Below are positions 42,715 to 51,616 of a DNA stretch of 64,000 nt, in pieces (positions within the stretch are counted from its first letter, which is position 1; each line of letters starts with the position of its first letter). Location: the NCBI RefSeq assembly GCF_029840925.1, contig NZ_JAOCDM010000007.1, positions 1-64,000 of the forward strand, in the 5' to 3' direction. The position numbers were made by a program, and so were the translations under genes. The notes under the pieces were generated by a model. The model was not told the DNA's origin, did no database searches, and was given only the letters and a program-made list of their open reading frames with translations. This stretch comes from Pseudomonas sp. GD03858. Its GTDB lineage: Bacteria > Pseudomonadota > Gammaproteobacteria > Pseudomonadales > Pseudomonadaceae.

Positions 42715-43965
42715 ATGTTCAGACCTCTATTCGTATTCATCGGTACGCGTTACACCCGTGCCAAGCGTCGCAATCACTTCGTCTCGTTCATTTCGCTCAC
42801 TTCGATGATCGGCCTCGCCCTGGGCGTGGTGGTGATGATCGTGGTGCTGTCGGTGATGAACGGGTTCGACCACGAGATGCGTACCCGCGTGCTGGGCATG
42901 ATCCCTCACGCCACGCTGGAATCCGGCCAGCCGATCGATGACTGGCAGGCCCTCGCTTCCAAAGTAAAGCAGAATCCGCAGGTGCTGGCGGTTGCGCCGT
43001 TCACCCAGATGCAAGGCTTGCTGACCCACGAAGGCAAGGTGCAGAAAGTGCTGCTCAACGGGGTCGATCCGGCCCGTGAGCGCGAGGTGTCGATCATCGA
43101 CCGGTTCGTGCTCGAAGGCAGCCTCGACAAGCTCGCGCCGGGCGAGTGGGGCATCATGATCGGCGACAAGGCCGCGCAGAAGCTGGGCGTGGGCATCGGC
43201 GACAAGCTGACCTTCGTCGCGCCCGAGGTGAGCGTCACCCCGGCGGGCATGTTCCCGCGCATGAAACGCTTCACCGTGGTCGGCACCTTCCACGTCGGCG
43301 CCGGCGAAATCGACGGCTACCTGGGCCTGACCAACATTTCCGACCTGTCGCGCCTGCACCGCTGGAAGGCCGACCAGGTTCAGGGCGTGCGCCTGAAGTT
43401 CGACGACCTGTTCCAGGCTCCGCGCGTCGCATGGACCCTTGCCCAGCAGCTGGGCGAACAGGAGTACTACCCACGTGACTGGACCCGCACCCACGGCAAC
43501 CTGTACCAGGCCATCCGCATGGAAAAATCCATGATTGGCCTGCTGCTGCTGCTGATCGTGGCGGTGGCGGCGTTCAACATCATTTCCACCCTGGTGATGG
43601 TGGTCAACGACAAGCGCGGCGACATCGCCATCCTGCGTACCCTGGGCGCCACGCCCGGGCAGATCATGGCCATCTTCATGGTCCAGGGCACGGTGATCGG
43701 CGTGGTCGGCACGCTGATCGGCGCGGTGCTGGGCATTCTCGGCGCGCTCAATGTGAGCGCGGCCATCGCCGGCATCGAGACCCTGATCGGGCACAAGTTC
43801 CTCAATGCCGACGTGTACTTCATCGATTACCTGCCGTCGCAGATCCAGGCCCAGGACGTGTACATGGTCTGCGGTGCGGCGCTGGTCCTGAGTTTCTTCG
43901 CCACCCTGTACCCGGCCTGGCGCGCCTCGCGCACCCAGCCGGCGGAGGCGCTACGTTATGAGTGA
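42715..43965 (+). CDS. lolC: Lipoprotein-releasing ABC transporter permease LolC
   Basis: 416 aa. FtsX-like permease: N-terminal helix after [19 protein letters not shown], a large periplasmic MacB-like domain (about residues 50-270) and three C-terminal helices ([54 protein letters not shown]). It forms LolCDE, which extracts lipoproteins from the inner membrane and hands them to LolA. First gene of lolCDE, overlapping lolD by 8 bases. It is clearly a paralogue of the third gene. Confidence 0.93.
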   Translation: MFRPLFVFIGTRYTRAKRRNHFVSFISLTSMIGLALGVVVMIVVLSVMNGFDHEMRTRVLGMIPHATLESGQPIDDWQALASKVKQNPQVLAVAPFTQMQGLLTHEGKVQKVLLNGVDPAREREVSIIDRFVLEGSLDKLAPGEWGIMIGDKAAQKLGVGIGDKLTFVAPEVSVTPAGMFPRMKRFTVVGTFHVGAGEIDGYLGLTNISDLSRLHRWKADQVQGVRLKFDDLFQAPRVAWTLAQQLGEQEYYPRDWTRTHGNLYQAIRMEKSMIGLLLLLIVAVAAFNIISTLVMVVNDKRGDIAILRTLGATPGQIMAIFMVQGTVIGVVGTLIGAVLGILGALNVSAAIAGIETLIGHKFLNADVYFIDYLPSQIQAQDVYMVCGAALVLSFFATLYPAWRASRTQPAEALRYE

Positions 43966-44656
43966 GTCGCGCATGAGTGATAAAGCCGTGTTGAGTTGCC
44001 GCAACCTGGGCAAGAGCTACGAGGAAGGCCCGGAGTCGGTTCAGGTCTTGTCGGGGTTGAACCTGGAGCTGCACCCGGGTGAGCGGGTGGCCATCGTCGG
44101 TAGCTCGGGCTCGGGCAAGAGTACCTTGCTCAACCTGCTTGGCGGCCTCGACACGCCTACCAGTGGCAGCGTCTGGCTGGCCGGCGAGGAACTGTCGGCG
44201 CTGGGCGAGCGGGCCCGTGGCCTGCTGCGCAACCGTGCCCTTGGCTTCGTCTACCAGTTCCACCACCTGCTGGCGGAGTTCACCGCCCTCGAGAACGCCT
44301 GCATGCCGCTGCTGATCGGCAAGACGCCGATCGCCGAGGCCCGCGAGCGCGCCGAGGCGCTGCTCAAGCGCGTCGGCCTGGGCCATCGGTTGAATCACAA
44401 ACCGGCCGAGCTGTCCGGCGGCGAGCGCCAGCGCGTGGCGATCGCCCGCGCCCTGGTCAACCGTCCGGGCCTGGTGATGCTCGACGAGCCTACCGGCAAC
44501 CTCGACCACCATACCGCCCAGGGTATCCAGGAATTGATGCAGGAGCTGTCGAACCACTCGCAGACCGCCTTCCTGGTGGTAACCCACGACCTCAACCTGG
44601 CGCGGCAGATGGACCGTGTGCTGCGCCTGGAAGACGGGCAGCTGGTGGCGATCTGA
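43958..44656 (+). CDS. lolD: Lipoprotein-releasing ABC ATPase LolD
   Basis: 232 aa. ABC ATPase: Walker [14 protein letters not shown]-loop [10 protein letters not shown], signature LSGGERQR, Walker [14 protein letters not shown]-loop VVTHD. It powers LolCDE at the inner membrane. The ATG at 43958 has GGAGG 11 bases upstream and overlaps lolC; a second ATG at 43973 is possible. lolE begins 62 bases after the stop. Confidence 0.95.
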   Translation: MSESRMSDKAVLSCRNLGKSYEEGPESVQVLSGLNLELHPGERVAIVGSSGSGKSTLLNLLGGLDTPTSGSVWLAGEELSALGERARGLLRNRALGFVYQFHHLLAEFTALENACMPLLIGKTPIAEARERAEALLKRVGLGHRLNHKPAELSGGERQRVAIARALVNRPGLVMLDEPTGNLDHHTAQGIQELMQELSNHSQTAFLVVTHDLNLARQMDRVLRLEDGQLVAI

Positions 44657-44718
44657 GTCGCCTGCATGGGGCGGCCTGAGGCGGCCCCGATTCATTTTTC
44701 ACTTGGGTGTCCTCGTTC

Positions 44719-45963
44719 ATGTTCAGACCCTTGTCGTTGTTCATCGGTGCCCGCTACACCCGTGCCAAGCGCCGCAACCACTTCATCTCGTTCATCTCGA
44801 TGACTTCGATGATCGGCCTGTCGCTCGGTGTGCTGGCGATGATCACGGTGCTGTCGGTGATGAACGGTTTCCAGCGCGAAATGAGTTCGCGCGTGCTGGG
44901 CCTGGTGCCCCATGCCGCGATTCTCGGCGCGCAGCCGCTGGACGACTGGCGCAAGGTCGCCAGCGCCGCCGAAGGCAACCCTGCGGTGATGGCCGCGGCG
45001 CCGATCACCGAGATGGAAGGCATGCTCTCGTACAAGGGGGCGATGCAGCCGATCCAGGTCGCCGGCATCGATCCGGCCGAGGAGGGCAAGGTCTCCATCG
45101 TCACCCAGCATATCGTCCAGGGCAGCCTGCAGGACCTGGTGCCGGGCGAGTACGGCGTGGTCATCGGTGAATTGACCGCCCGGCGTTTTCGCCTGAACAC
45201 CGGCGACAAGCTGACCCTGATCGTCCCGGAAATCAGCAAGGAGCCGGGCGGTATCACCCCGCGCATGCAGCGTCTGACCGTGGTCGGTATCTTCAAGGTC
45301 GGCGCCGAGCTGGATGGATCGCAAGCTTATATCCATGTCGCCGACGCCGGCGAGATGCAGCGCTGGGCGCCGGGCCAGGTGCAGGGCGTGCGCCTGAAGC
45401 TGCACGACCTGTACGCCGCGCCGCAGGTATCCAAGGCCATCGCCGCAGGGCTGGGCGACGGCTACCGCGCCGATGATTGGTCGCACACCCAGGGCAGTCT
45501 GTTCAGCGCCATGAAAATGGAAAAGACCATGATCGGCCTGCTGCTGATGATGATCATCGCCGTGGCCGCGTTCAACATCATCGCCACCCTGGTGATGGTG
45601 GTGAACGACAAGGGCGCGGATATCGCCATCCTGCGCACCATCGGCGCGACGCCGGCGCAGATCATGGGTACCTTCATGGTTCAGGGCAGCCTGATCGGTA
45701 TCGTCGGCACGCTGATCGGCGGCGTGCTCGGGGTGATCCTGGCGTTGAACGTCAGCGCGGTGGTCGGCTGGGTCGAGCGGGTCAGCGGCCAGCACATCTT
45801 CACCTCCGACATCTACTTCATCAGCAGCCTGCCGTCGGAGCTGCAGTGGGGCGATGTGGCGATCATTTGCGTGGCCGGGCTGGTGATGAGCTTCCTGGCG
45901 ACCATTTATCCTGCGTACCGCGCCTCGCAGATCGAACCGGCGATGGCGTTGCGCTACGAGTAA
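44719..45963 (+). CDS. lolE: Lipoprotein-releasing ABC transporter permease LolE
   Basis: 414 aa. Same layout as LolC: N-terminal [19 protein letters not shown] and one helix, periplasmic domain, then helices around [40 protein letters not shown] and the C-terminus. Third gene of lolCDE. ATG 44719 matches the lolC N-terminus; an earlier GTG at 44707 adds four residues. Ends just before a REP hairpin. The assignment of C versus E to the two permeases is by gene order. Confidence 0.92.
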   Translation: MFRPLSLFIGARYTRAKRRNHFISFISMTSMIGLSLGVLAMITVLSVMNGFQREMSSRVLGLVPHAAILGAQPLDDWRKVASAAEGNPAVMAAAPITEMEGMLSYKGAMQPIQVAGIDPAEEGKVSIVTQHIVQGSLQDLVPGEYGVVIGELTARRFRLNTGDKLTLIVPEISKEPGGITPRMQRLTVVGIFKVGAELDGSQAYIHVADAGEMQRWAPGQVQGVRLKLHDLYAAPQVSKAIAAGLGDGYRADDWSHTQGSLFSAMKMEKTMIGLLLMMIIAVAAFNIIATLVMVVNDKGADIAILRTIGATPAQIMGTFMVQGSLIGIVGTLIGGVLGVILALNVSAVVGWVERVSGQHIFTSDIYFISSLPSELQWGDVAIICVAGLVMSFLATIYPAYRASQIEPAMALRYE

Positions 45964-45967
45964 GCGC

Positions 45968-46042
45968 CATCGCGGGGCAAGACCGCTCCCACGCCCGCCT
46001 TCATATCGGAACTTGGCGTGGGAGCGGGCTTGCCCCGCGATG
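45968..46042. repeat. REP hairpin downstream of RAYT gene
   Basis: CATCGCGGGGCAAGACCGC...CACGCC and GGCGTGGGAGCGGGCTTGCC...GATG flank about 21 bases. It lies between lolE and the end of the RAYT gene, 4 bases from each. Confidence 0.9.
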
Positions 46043-46046
46043 AAGG

Positions 46047-46502
46047 CTAGACCCAGACAGCATCCCAATGAGGATAATCCCCAAGCCGCCTGACCAAGCC
46101 TGCCCTCAAGGGATTTGCCACCACATACCTGGCAAATTCGCGGAGATCTTCCTCTCGCCTCAGCGCCCTGTCGTGGTACCCCGGCTGCCACAGCTGCCCT
46201 TTCAGTTTCCCAAGCTTGAACAGCGAACAGCGGCTACGCGACTTGAGTCGCCGCATGATCGTAGCGAGGGTGTCGTCCCCCAACTTGATCAGCCAGTGAA
46301 AGTGATCGGGCATGACCACCCATGCCAGGCTACATAAGGATCCCTCCTGTTCAGCTTGGTTGAAATGGAAAGGCAAGCAACGAGCAGCCTGGAAATCTTC
46401 GAAAAATGGAAAGCGGTCTCTGGTCGTGCTGGTCAGCAAGTAGACCCGGTCAGGCTCGGAGCACCTGCCGCGGCGCAGGCGGTGGGAAGCGGGACGATCC
46501 AT
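46047..46502 (-). CDS. REP-associated tyrosine transposase (RAYT)
   Basis: 151 aa. IS200/IS605-related Y1 transposase of the RAYT family (Transposase_17). The HUH metal motif is in WVVMPDHFHWLIKL (about residues 61-74), and the catalytic Tyr is in FARYVVANPLRAGLV near the C-terminus. RAYTs bind and cleave REP hairpins; the two hairpins at 45968-46042 and 46598-46682 flank this gene and are its likely cognate sites. It looks intact. RAYTs are usually single-copy and vertically inherited rather than selfish. Confidence 0.92.
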   Translation of the reverse strand: MDRPASHRLRRGRCSEPDRVYLLTSTTRDRFPFFEDFQAARCLPFHFNQAEQEGSLCSLAWVVMPDHFHWLIKLGDDTLATIMRRLKSRSRCSLFKLGKLKGQLWQPGYHDRALRREEDLREFARYVVANPLRAGLVRRLGDYPHWDAVWV

Positions 46503-46597
46503 GTCGATCTCCTTGAGGTAAAGAACTCAAGGTAGATGGCGTGTGCAATCGACAGCGAAGGGAAGAGGTACCGAATGTTTCATGGGTCGTGCACAAG

Positions 46598-46682
46598 CAT
46601 CGCGGGGCAAGCCCGCTCCCACGCCGGTCTTCGATGCCTGCAAGTATGATATCTGGCGTGGGAGCGGGCTTGACCCGCGATG
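46598..46682. repeat. REP hairpin upstream of RAYT gene
   Basis: CATCGCGGGGCAAGCCCGC...CACGCC and GGCGTGGGAGCGGGCTTGACC...GATG flank about 31 bases. It is the same class as 45968-46042 and lies between the RAYT start and the cinS stop. Confidence 0.9.
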
Positions 46683-46686
46683 AGGG

Positions 46687-48030
46687 CTACGCAGGCAACT
46701 CGATCACGAACCGCGTCCACCCACCTTCGCACTCCGCCCGAATCTTCCCGCCGTGCGCCTGCACGATCGAGCGGGTGATGGCCAGCCCGAGCCCTGCATG
46801 TTCACTGCTGCCTTCCTGGCGCGCCGGGTCTGCCCGATAGAAACGGTCGAACAGCCGCTCCAGCAGTTGCGGGGCGATCGCCGGGCCACTGTTGGCCACC
46901 TCGATGCGCAACCCCGGCGCAAGGCTCACACGGATCTCGCCGCCCGCCGGGGTGAAGCGCAGGGCGTTGTCCAGCAGGTTCGACAAGGCCCGGCGCAGCA
47001 TGTGCCGGTCGCCTTCGACATGCGCCTGGCCCTCGCGTGACAGACTGACTTCAGCTTCTTCGGCCAGTGGCGCGTAGTACTCCAGCAGCGCATCGACCTC
47101 GGTCGCCAGGTCCAGCGCCTGGCTGTTGGGCATCAGCAGGCCGTGGTCGGCCTTGGCCAGGTAAAGCATGTCGTTGACCAGCTGGGCCATCCATTGCAAC
47201 TCTTCAAGGTTGCCATGCAGGGCCTCGCGGTACTCCTCGAGGCTGCGCGGGCGGGTGAGGGTGACCTGGGTGTGGGTCAGCAGGTTGGACAGCGGCGTGC
47301 GCAACTCGTGGGCGATGTCGGCGGAGAACGCCGACAGGCGCTGGAAAGCATCGTCCAGACGCTGCAGCATGGCGTTGACCGTGCCGGCCAGCTCGGCCAG
47401 TTCCTCGGGCATCTCGGCGACCGGCAGGCGGGTGGTCAGCGAGCGCGCGTTGACGCTGGCGGCGACTTTGCCCATCCGCCGCAGCGGCTTCAATCCACGG
47501 CGCACGGCCCAGGCACCCAGCAGCGCGGTGACCAGCGCGCTGAGGCCGACCGTGAGCCAGATCAGGCGCTGCATGCCTTGCAGGAAGTGCTGGTGATGGG
47601 TGATGTCGAGGAACAGGGTCAGCTGCGGCGAGGCGGGTCGGGTTTCGTCCAGCGGCAGGCTCAGCCCTCGGTAGTCGATGCCCTGGGTATGCAGGGTAGC
47701 CAGGCCGGGTTGGTCCGGGGCGTCCGGCAGGTCGCTGCGGCTGGCGAACCAGGTGGTGCCGTCGACCGCGCGCACGCGCAAGGCCAGGTCGGACTGGTGG
47801 CTCAGCTCGTTGAGCAGCCCCGGCAGGCGCGTGGCCAGTTGCTCGGGACTGGTCACGCCGTCAAGCAGGCTGCGCATCAGCGACAGGCGGCCGCTGAGCA
47901 GTTGCTGGTCGAGTTCGACGAAATGCTGCTCGCTGGCGCGGCTGAACAGCAGGCCGGCGCCCAGTGAAACACTGGCGGTGCAGGCGGCGAACAGCAGTGC
48001 GAGGCGGCTGCCGAGGGACAGGCGGCGCAT
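46687..48030 (-). CDS. cinS: Copper-responsive sensor histidine kinase (CinS-like)
   Basis: 447 aa. Two membrane helices (about residues 10-30 and 155-180) bound a periplasmic sensor domain; HAMP follows. H-box SADIAHELRTPLSNLLTHTQ; N-box NLLDNALRFTP; G-box GLGLAITRSIV. Belongs to the heavy-metal sensor kinase (CusS/CopS) type. The ATG at 48030 overlaps the stop of the regulator gene (TGATG). Divergence from a cupredoxin gene and queF matches CinS of P. putida; the symbol rests on this synteny. Confidence 0.88.
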   Translation of the reverse strand: MRRLSLGSRLALLFAACTASVSLGAGLLFSRASEQHFVELDQQLLSGRLSLMRSLLDGVTSPEQLATRLPGLLNELSHQSDLALRVRAVDGTTWFASRSDLPDAPDQPGLATLHTQGIDYRGLSLPLDETRPASPQLTLFLDITHHQHFLQGMQRLIWLTVGLSALVTALLGAWAVRRGLKPLRRMGKVAASVNARSLTTRLPVAEMPEELAELAGTVNAMLQRLDDAFQRLSAFSADIAHELRTPLSNLLTHTQVTLTRPRSLEEYREALHGNLEELQWMAQLVNDMLYLAKADHGLLMPNSQALDLATEVDALLEYYAPLAEEAEVSLSREGQAHVEGDRHMLRRALSNLLDNALRFTPAGGEIRVSLAPGLRIEVANSGPAIAPQLLERLFDRFYRADPARQEGSSEHAGLGLAITRSIVQAHGGKIRAECEGGWTRFVIELPA

Positions 48031-48710
48031 CAGTCCTGGCGCTCCTCGAGCACGTAGCCCATGCCGCGCACGGTATGGATCAGCTTGGTGGCGTGGGTGT
48101 CGTCGATCTTCAGGCGCAGGCGGCGTATGGCCACCTCGATGACGTTGGTGTCGCTGTCGAAGTTCATGTCCCACACCTGCGAGGCGATCAGCGACTTGGG
48201 CAGCACCTCGCCTTGGCGGCGCAGCAGCAGTTCGAGCAGGGCGAATTCCTTGGCGGTCAGGTCGACGCGCTGGCCGGCCCGCTCGGCGCGGCGGCGGATC
48301 AGGTCAAGGCGCAGGTCGGCCAGGCTCAGGCAGGTGTCCTGGCTGGCGCTGGCGCCCCGGCGCAGCAGGCTGCGTACCCGGGCCAGCAGCTCGGAGAAGG
48401 CGAATGGCTTGACCAGGTAGTCGTCGGCGCCCAGTTCCAGGCCGTGGACGCGGTCCTCGACGGCATCGCGGGCGGTGAGGAACAGCACCGGCGTGTCCAG
48501 TCCGGCTTGACGCACGGCCTGGAGGATCTGCCAGCCGTTGCGCCCCGGCAGCATCACATCGAGGATCAGCAGGTCGTGGTCACCGGTCAGGGCCAGGTGC
48601 TGGCCGGTGTCGCCATCGTTGGCAAGCTCCGTGGCGAAACCGGCTTCGCTCAGCCCCTGGCTCAGGTACTGGCCAGTCTTGGCCTGGTCTTCGACGATCA
48701 GCAGTTTCAT
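48030..48710 (-). CDS. cinR: OmpR/PhoB-family copper response regulator (CinR-like)
   Basis: 226 aa. Receiver domain ([20 protein letters not shown], phospho-Asp in [14 protein letters not shown], Lys in [11 protein letters not shown]) and winged helix ([42 protein letters not shown]). Heavy-metal regulator type. It forms an operon with cinS and is divergent from cinA; a candidate operator lies at 48779-48805. Start ATG 48710 is fixed by the conserved N-terminus. Confidence 0.9.
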   Translation of the reverse strand: MKLLIVEDQAKTGQYLSQGLSEAGFATELANDGDTGQHLALTGDHDLLILDVMLPGRNGWQILQAVRQAGLDTPVLFLTARDAVEDRVHGLELGADDYLVKPFAFSELLARVRSLLRRGASASQDTCLSLADLRLDLIRRRAERAGQRVDLTAKEFALLELLLRRQGEVLPKSLIASQVWDMNFDSDTNVIEVAIRRLRLKIDDTHATKLIHTVRGMGYVLEERQD

Positions 48711-48778
48711 GTGTTTACCAACGGTTAGGGCCAACGTGATGCCGAAATGATACGTGACGATCTGGCGGCCTGCCCAAG

Positions 48779-48805
48779 CTGACAAAGTTGTAATCTTCCC
48801 GTCAG
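48779..48805. promoter_or_regulatory. Candidate CinR/CopR-type operator
   Basis: CTGAC (48779-48783) and GTCAG (48801-48805) are inverted repeats enclosing an AAAGTTGTAATCTTCCC core. The sequence TTGTAAT resembles the cop-box of CopR-type regulators. It lies in the cinR-cinA intergenic region, so it could control both transcripts. Confidence 0.55.
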
Positions 48806-48867
48806 CCAGCTGCCAGCCAGCCTTTTCGAGAATGGCCTCATTCTCCCAGAACGACCCGGAGTCACCC

Positions 48868-49383
48868 ATGAAACACCTGTTTATCGCCGCCGCCCTCGCA
48901 CTGGTCAGCCTGCCGAGCTTCGCCGACAGCGGCAAACCCTTCGCCTTCGGCGAGCCGGCCGAGGCTGCCAAGGCCACCCGCACCGTCGAGGTGGTGCTCA
49001 AGGACATCGCCTTCGAACCCAAGAACATCAAGGTCAAGGCCGGCGAGACCGTGCGCTTCGTGCTGGTCAACCAAGGCAAGCTGCCCCACGAGTTCAACCT
49101 GGGCGACAAGGCCATGCACGCCGAGCACCAGAAGGAAATGATCGCGATGCAGGGCAAGATGTTCACTGCCGGCATGAACCACGAAGGCATGGACCATGGC
49201 CAGATGGATCACGGCCAAATGGGTGCTGGCCACGGCCATGCGGGCGGCAACACCGTGCTGGTGCAGCCCGGCCAGCGCGCCGAGCTGACCTGGACCTTCC
49301 GCAAGTCCGCGCCCATCGAATTCGCCTGCAACGTGCCGGGGCACTACCAGGCAGGCATGGTCGGGCCACTGACCATCGAGTGA
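48868..49383 (+). CDS. cinA: Copper-induced azurin-like cupredoxin (CinA-like)
   Basis: 171 aa. Signal peptide [19 protein letters not shown], then a plastocyanin/azurin-like domain: [20 protein letters not shown], a His ligand in [11 protein letters not shown], and the C-terminal [15 protein letters not shown] with Cys, His and Met ligands. A His/Met-rich insert ([14 protein letters not shown] and HGHAGG) sits between the first His and the end. Periplasmic copper binding or sequestration is likely. ATG 48868 has GGAG 9 bases upstream. Followed after 68 bases by queF on the same strand. Confidence 0.9.
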   Translation: MKHLFIAAALALVSLPSFADSGKPFAFGEPAEAAKATRTVEVVLKDIAFEPKNIKVKAGETVRFVLVNQGKLPHEFNLGDKAMHAEHQKEMIAMQGKMFTAGMNHEGMDHGQMDHGQMGAGHGHAGGNTVLVQPGQRAELTWTFRKSAPIEFACNVPGHYQAGMVGPLTIE

Positions 49384-49451
49384 CATCGGCTCCAAGGCGG
49401 GGTGCAAAACCGGTAGACTAGGGGCAATTTCGAACCTTCAGGTCAGTTTCC

Positions 49452-50282
49452 ATGCATCCCGCCGCCGAACATTCCCCGCTGGGCAAGTCCAGCGAATACA
49501 TCGCCACCTACACCCCCTCGCTGCTGTTCCCGATTCCCCGCCTGGCCAAATGGGCCGAGCTGGGCGTGAGCGGCGACGCGCTGCCGTGGCAGGGCGTGGA
49601 TTTCTGGAACTGCTTCGAGCTGTCCTGGCTGCTGCCCTCGGGCAAGCCGGTGGTGGCCATCGGCGAGTTCGCCATCCCCTGCGATTCGCCGAACATCATC
49701 GAGTCCAAGTCCTTCAAGCTGTACCTCAACTCGTTGAACCAGACGGTGTTCGAGTCGCTGGACGCGCTGCAGGCTTGTCTGGTCAAGGACCTGTCCGCCG
49801 CGGCTGGCAAGCCGGTGGCGGTCAAGGTCAGCACCCTGGCCGAGGTCGAGGGGCAGGGCGTGACGGCGTTGCCGGGCCAGTGCATCGATGCGCTGGATGT
49901 GAGCATCAGCAACTACGAGCAGCCGCAACCGGAACTGCTGCGTTGCTCGTCGGAGCGCGTGGTGGAAGATACCGTGCACAGTCACCTGCTCAAGTCCAAC
50001 TGCCCGGTCACCGGTCAGCCGGACTGGGGGAGCGTGGTGGTGGAATACAAGGGGCGGGCGCTGGATCATGCCAGCCTGCTGACCTACCTGATCAGCTTCC
50101 GCCAGCATGCCGACTTCCACGAGCAGTGCGTGGAGCGGATCTACCTGGACCTGAAGAACCTGCTCGAGCCTGAGCACCTGACGGTGTATGCGCGGTATGT
50201 GCGCCGTGGCGGGCTGGACATCAACCCCTACCGCAGTACTGGGGCGATCAATCCGCAGAACCTGCGGTTGGTACGCCAGTAA
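49452..50282 (+). CDS. queF: NADPH-dependent 7-cyano-7-deazaguanine reductase
   Basis: 276 aa, the long two-domain QueF form. It reduces preQ0 to preQ1 in queuosine tRNA-modification synthesis. The QueF motif is in [20 protein letters not shown]; the catalytic Cys is in [13 protein letters not shown] (about residue 183), with the downstream Asp/His block [16 protein letters not shown]. Adjacent to the copper-controlled cinA; in P. putida it is called cinQ and reported as copper-induced with cinA. Here a promoter of its own in the 68-base gap is not excluded. Confidence 0.95.
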   Translation: MHPAAEHSPLGKSSEYIATYTPSLLFPIPRLAKWAELGVSGDALPWQGVDFWNCFELSWLLPSGKPVVAIGEFAIPCDSPNIIESKSFKLYLNSLNQTVFESLDALQACLVKDLSAAAGKPVAVKVSTLAEVEGQGVTALPGQCIDALDVSISNYEQPQPELLRCSSERVVEDTVHSHLLKSNCPVTGQPDWGSVVVEYKGRALDHASLLTYLISFRQHADFHEQCVERIYLDLKNLLEPEHLTVYARYVRRGGLDINPYRSTGAINPQNLRLVRQ

Positions 50283-50336
50283 CGTGTGGCATGTGGGAGC
50301 AACTGCCTTGCTCTGATTCCTCAATCCTGCGTGGTT

Positions 50337-50426
50337 CCTGTAGGAGCGGGCTTGTCCCGCGAACACGGGCGTAGCCCGTGCCATACACCGAGGTGTCATT
50401 TTCGCGGGCAAGCCCACTCCCACAGG
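50337..50426. repeat. REP pair (GTAGGAGCGGGCTTG class)
   Basis: CCTGTAGGAGCGGGCTTGTCC...GCGAA and TTCGCGGGCAAGCCCACTCC...CAGG face each other, with a CACGGGC/GCCCGTG hairpin inside. It follows queF. Confidence 0.8.
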
Positions 50427-50475
50427 TATTGCGCAGTGCCTGAGGCGGTGAGGCGTCCTGTGGGACGCAGCCTGG

Positions 50476-50739
50476 TCAGATGCCCATGCTGTGCAGTGAA
50501 TTGGCGATGCTGCGCAGGGTGGCGGTGAGGTCGGGGTGATCGGCTTCGAAGCGTTCGATGGCGAGGTTCACGCCATCGACCAGGTTGTTGTCTGGCGTGG
50601 CTTCCTCGAGCTTGAGCTGGGCCTCGATCTGCCTGGCCTCTTCATGCAGGCTGGCCAGTTCCTCTTCTGAAAGCGGCACATTGCGATCCAGTTGCTCGCG
50701 CAGGCTATTGAGACGCTCTTGCAGTTCGCGGGCAGGCAT
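50476..50739 (-). CDS. DUF4404 family protein
   Basis: 87 aa. A small helical protein: LQERLNSLREQLDRNVPLSE then EEARQIEAQL and AIERFEADHPDLTATLRSIA. Matches DUF4404, function unknown. ATG 50739 has TGGAG 9-10 bases upstream and gives the family start PARELQ. Likely cytoplasmic; the heptad-like pattern suggests a coiled coil. Confidence 0.83.
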   Translation of the reverse strand: MPARELQERLNSLREQLDRNVPLSEEELASLHEEARQIEAQLKLEEATPDNNLVDGVNLAIERFEADHPDLTATLRSIANSLHSMGI

Positions 50740-50862
50740 TGTTCGTTCTCCATCAATGACTTGGCAAGGCATGGACCTCGGCGAAGCGGGAAAGGTTCTT
50801 GCCTGTCCTCAAGGGTAATCCACTTGCCGTCGCTTTGCATGACCCGCATCAACCGGGATGTG

Positions 50863-51426
50863 TCAGGGTTTCTCTCCCTTGTGACGGCGCTGGGCGATGT
50901 CCGCCAGGCACGTGTCGAGGGACTCCAGGTGATCGATCACCGAGTGCACGCCCAGGCCGAACAGCTCCATTGTCGCCTTGCCGCGCGCCAGGTCCTGCTC
51001 TTGCCGAGTCATGGCTTGCCATTGGCTGGAAGTGAGGTCGCAGGAGGGGCTGCAGGCTGCCAGCCCCACGGTCCACAGGCCGGCATTGAGGCCCGACTGC
51101 AGCAGCAGTGGCTCACCGCTCACCAGCACGCAACCGTCCAGGCGTTCGCTCTCGAGGGCCATGAGCGCCTGCCAGCAGGCATTCGGTGCCGGCCACTTGC
51201 AGCCGTGGGACAGGTGGCCCGGTAGCCATTGCGGCAGCGCGCGGGTCAAGTGCTTGCCCTGGGCGGCGCTGATCTCATCGAGCCATATGCATGGCACATG
51301 CTGACTGCGCAGGCGATCGAGGGAATCCAGGGCGCCAGGGGTGGGCAGGGGGCTGCCGTTCGCGGCCTGGATCAGGCAGCCGCGCAAACCGAAGAGCACG
51401 GCGGTGAAGGCGGGTGCATCTTGCAT
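50863..51426 (-). CDS. Degenerate HAD/phosphonatase-like protein
   Basis: 187 aa. The C-terminal part (LARGKATMELFGLGVHSVIDHLESLDTC ending RRHKGEKP, quoted in parts) follows the pattern of phosphonoacetaldehyde hydrolase (PhnX), and PAPNACWQALMALE matches its substrate-loop region. But the motif that should hold the nucleophilic Asp (DxxGT) reads FGLRGC, and the protein is about 90 residues shorter than PhnX, with most of the cap domain missing. It is therefore probably catalytically dead. No frameshift is seen, so it is a conserved short form rather than an obvious pseudogene. Divergent from mlaA. Confidence 0.72.
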   Translation of the reverse strand: MQDAPAFTAVLFGLRGCLIQAANGSPLPTPGALDSLDRLRSQHVPCIWLDEISAAQGKHLTRALPQWLPGHLSHGCKWPAPNACWQALMALESERLDGCVLVSGEPLLLQSGLNAGLWTVGLAACSPSCDLTSSQWQAMTRQEQDLARGKATMELFGLGVHSVIDHLESLDTCLADIAQRRHKGEKP

Positions 51427-51501
51427 GGCGACTTCCCTGAAATAGTCCGCAGGCTATCCAGCGATTGTTACCTGCAGATGACAGTGACAGTTGTTCACAT
51501 A

Positions 51502-51515
51502 ATCTTGATCAAGAT
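51502..51515. promoter_or_regulatory. 14-bp perfect palindrome in the mlaA upstream region
   Basis: ATCTTGATCAAGAT is a perfect palindrome, centred about 108 bases before the mlaA start and 82 bases from the HAD-like gene start. It may be an operator shared by the two divergent genes. It is not an ANR box, which needs a 4-base spacer between TTGAT and ATCAA. Confidence 0.4.
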
Positions 51516-51616
51516 GTGTAAGACTGTTCGCCAGTCAGCAAGCCAGTATACTTGCGCCCTAATAGAGCAACGCGCCAAAGGCCGTTGCCGCCGTGAAATC
51601 CGATGGAGAAACATCT

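Noticed and set aside
48779-48805. Reading this dyad as a Fur or LexA site
   Set aside because: The CTGAC/GTCAG spacing and the TTGTAAT core fit a CopR-type site better, and the gene context is copper-related.
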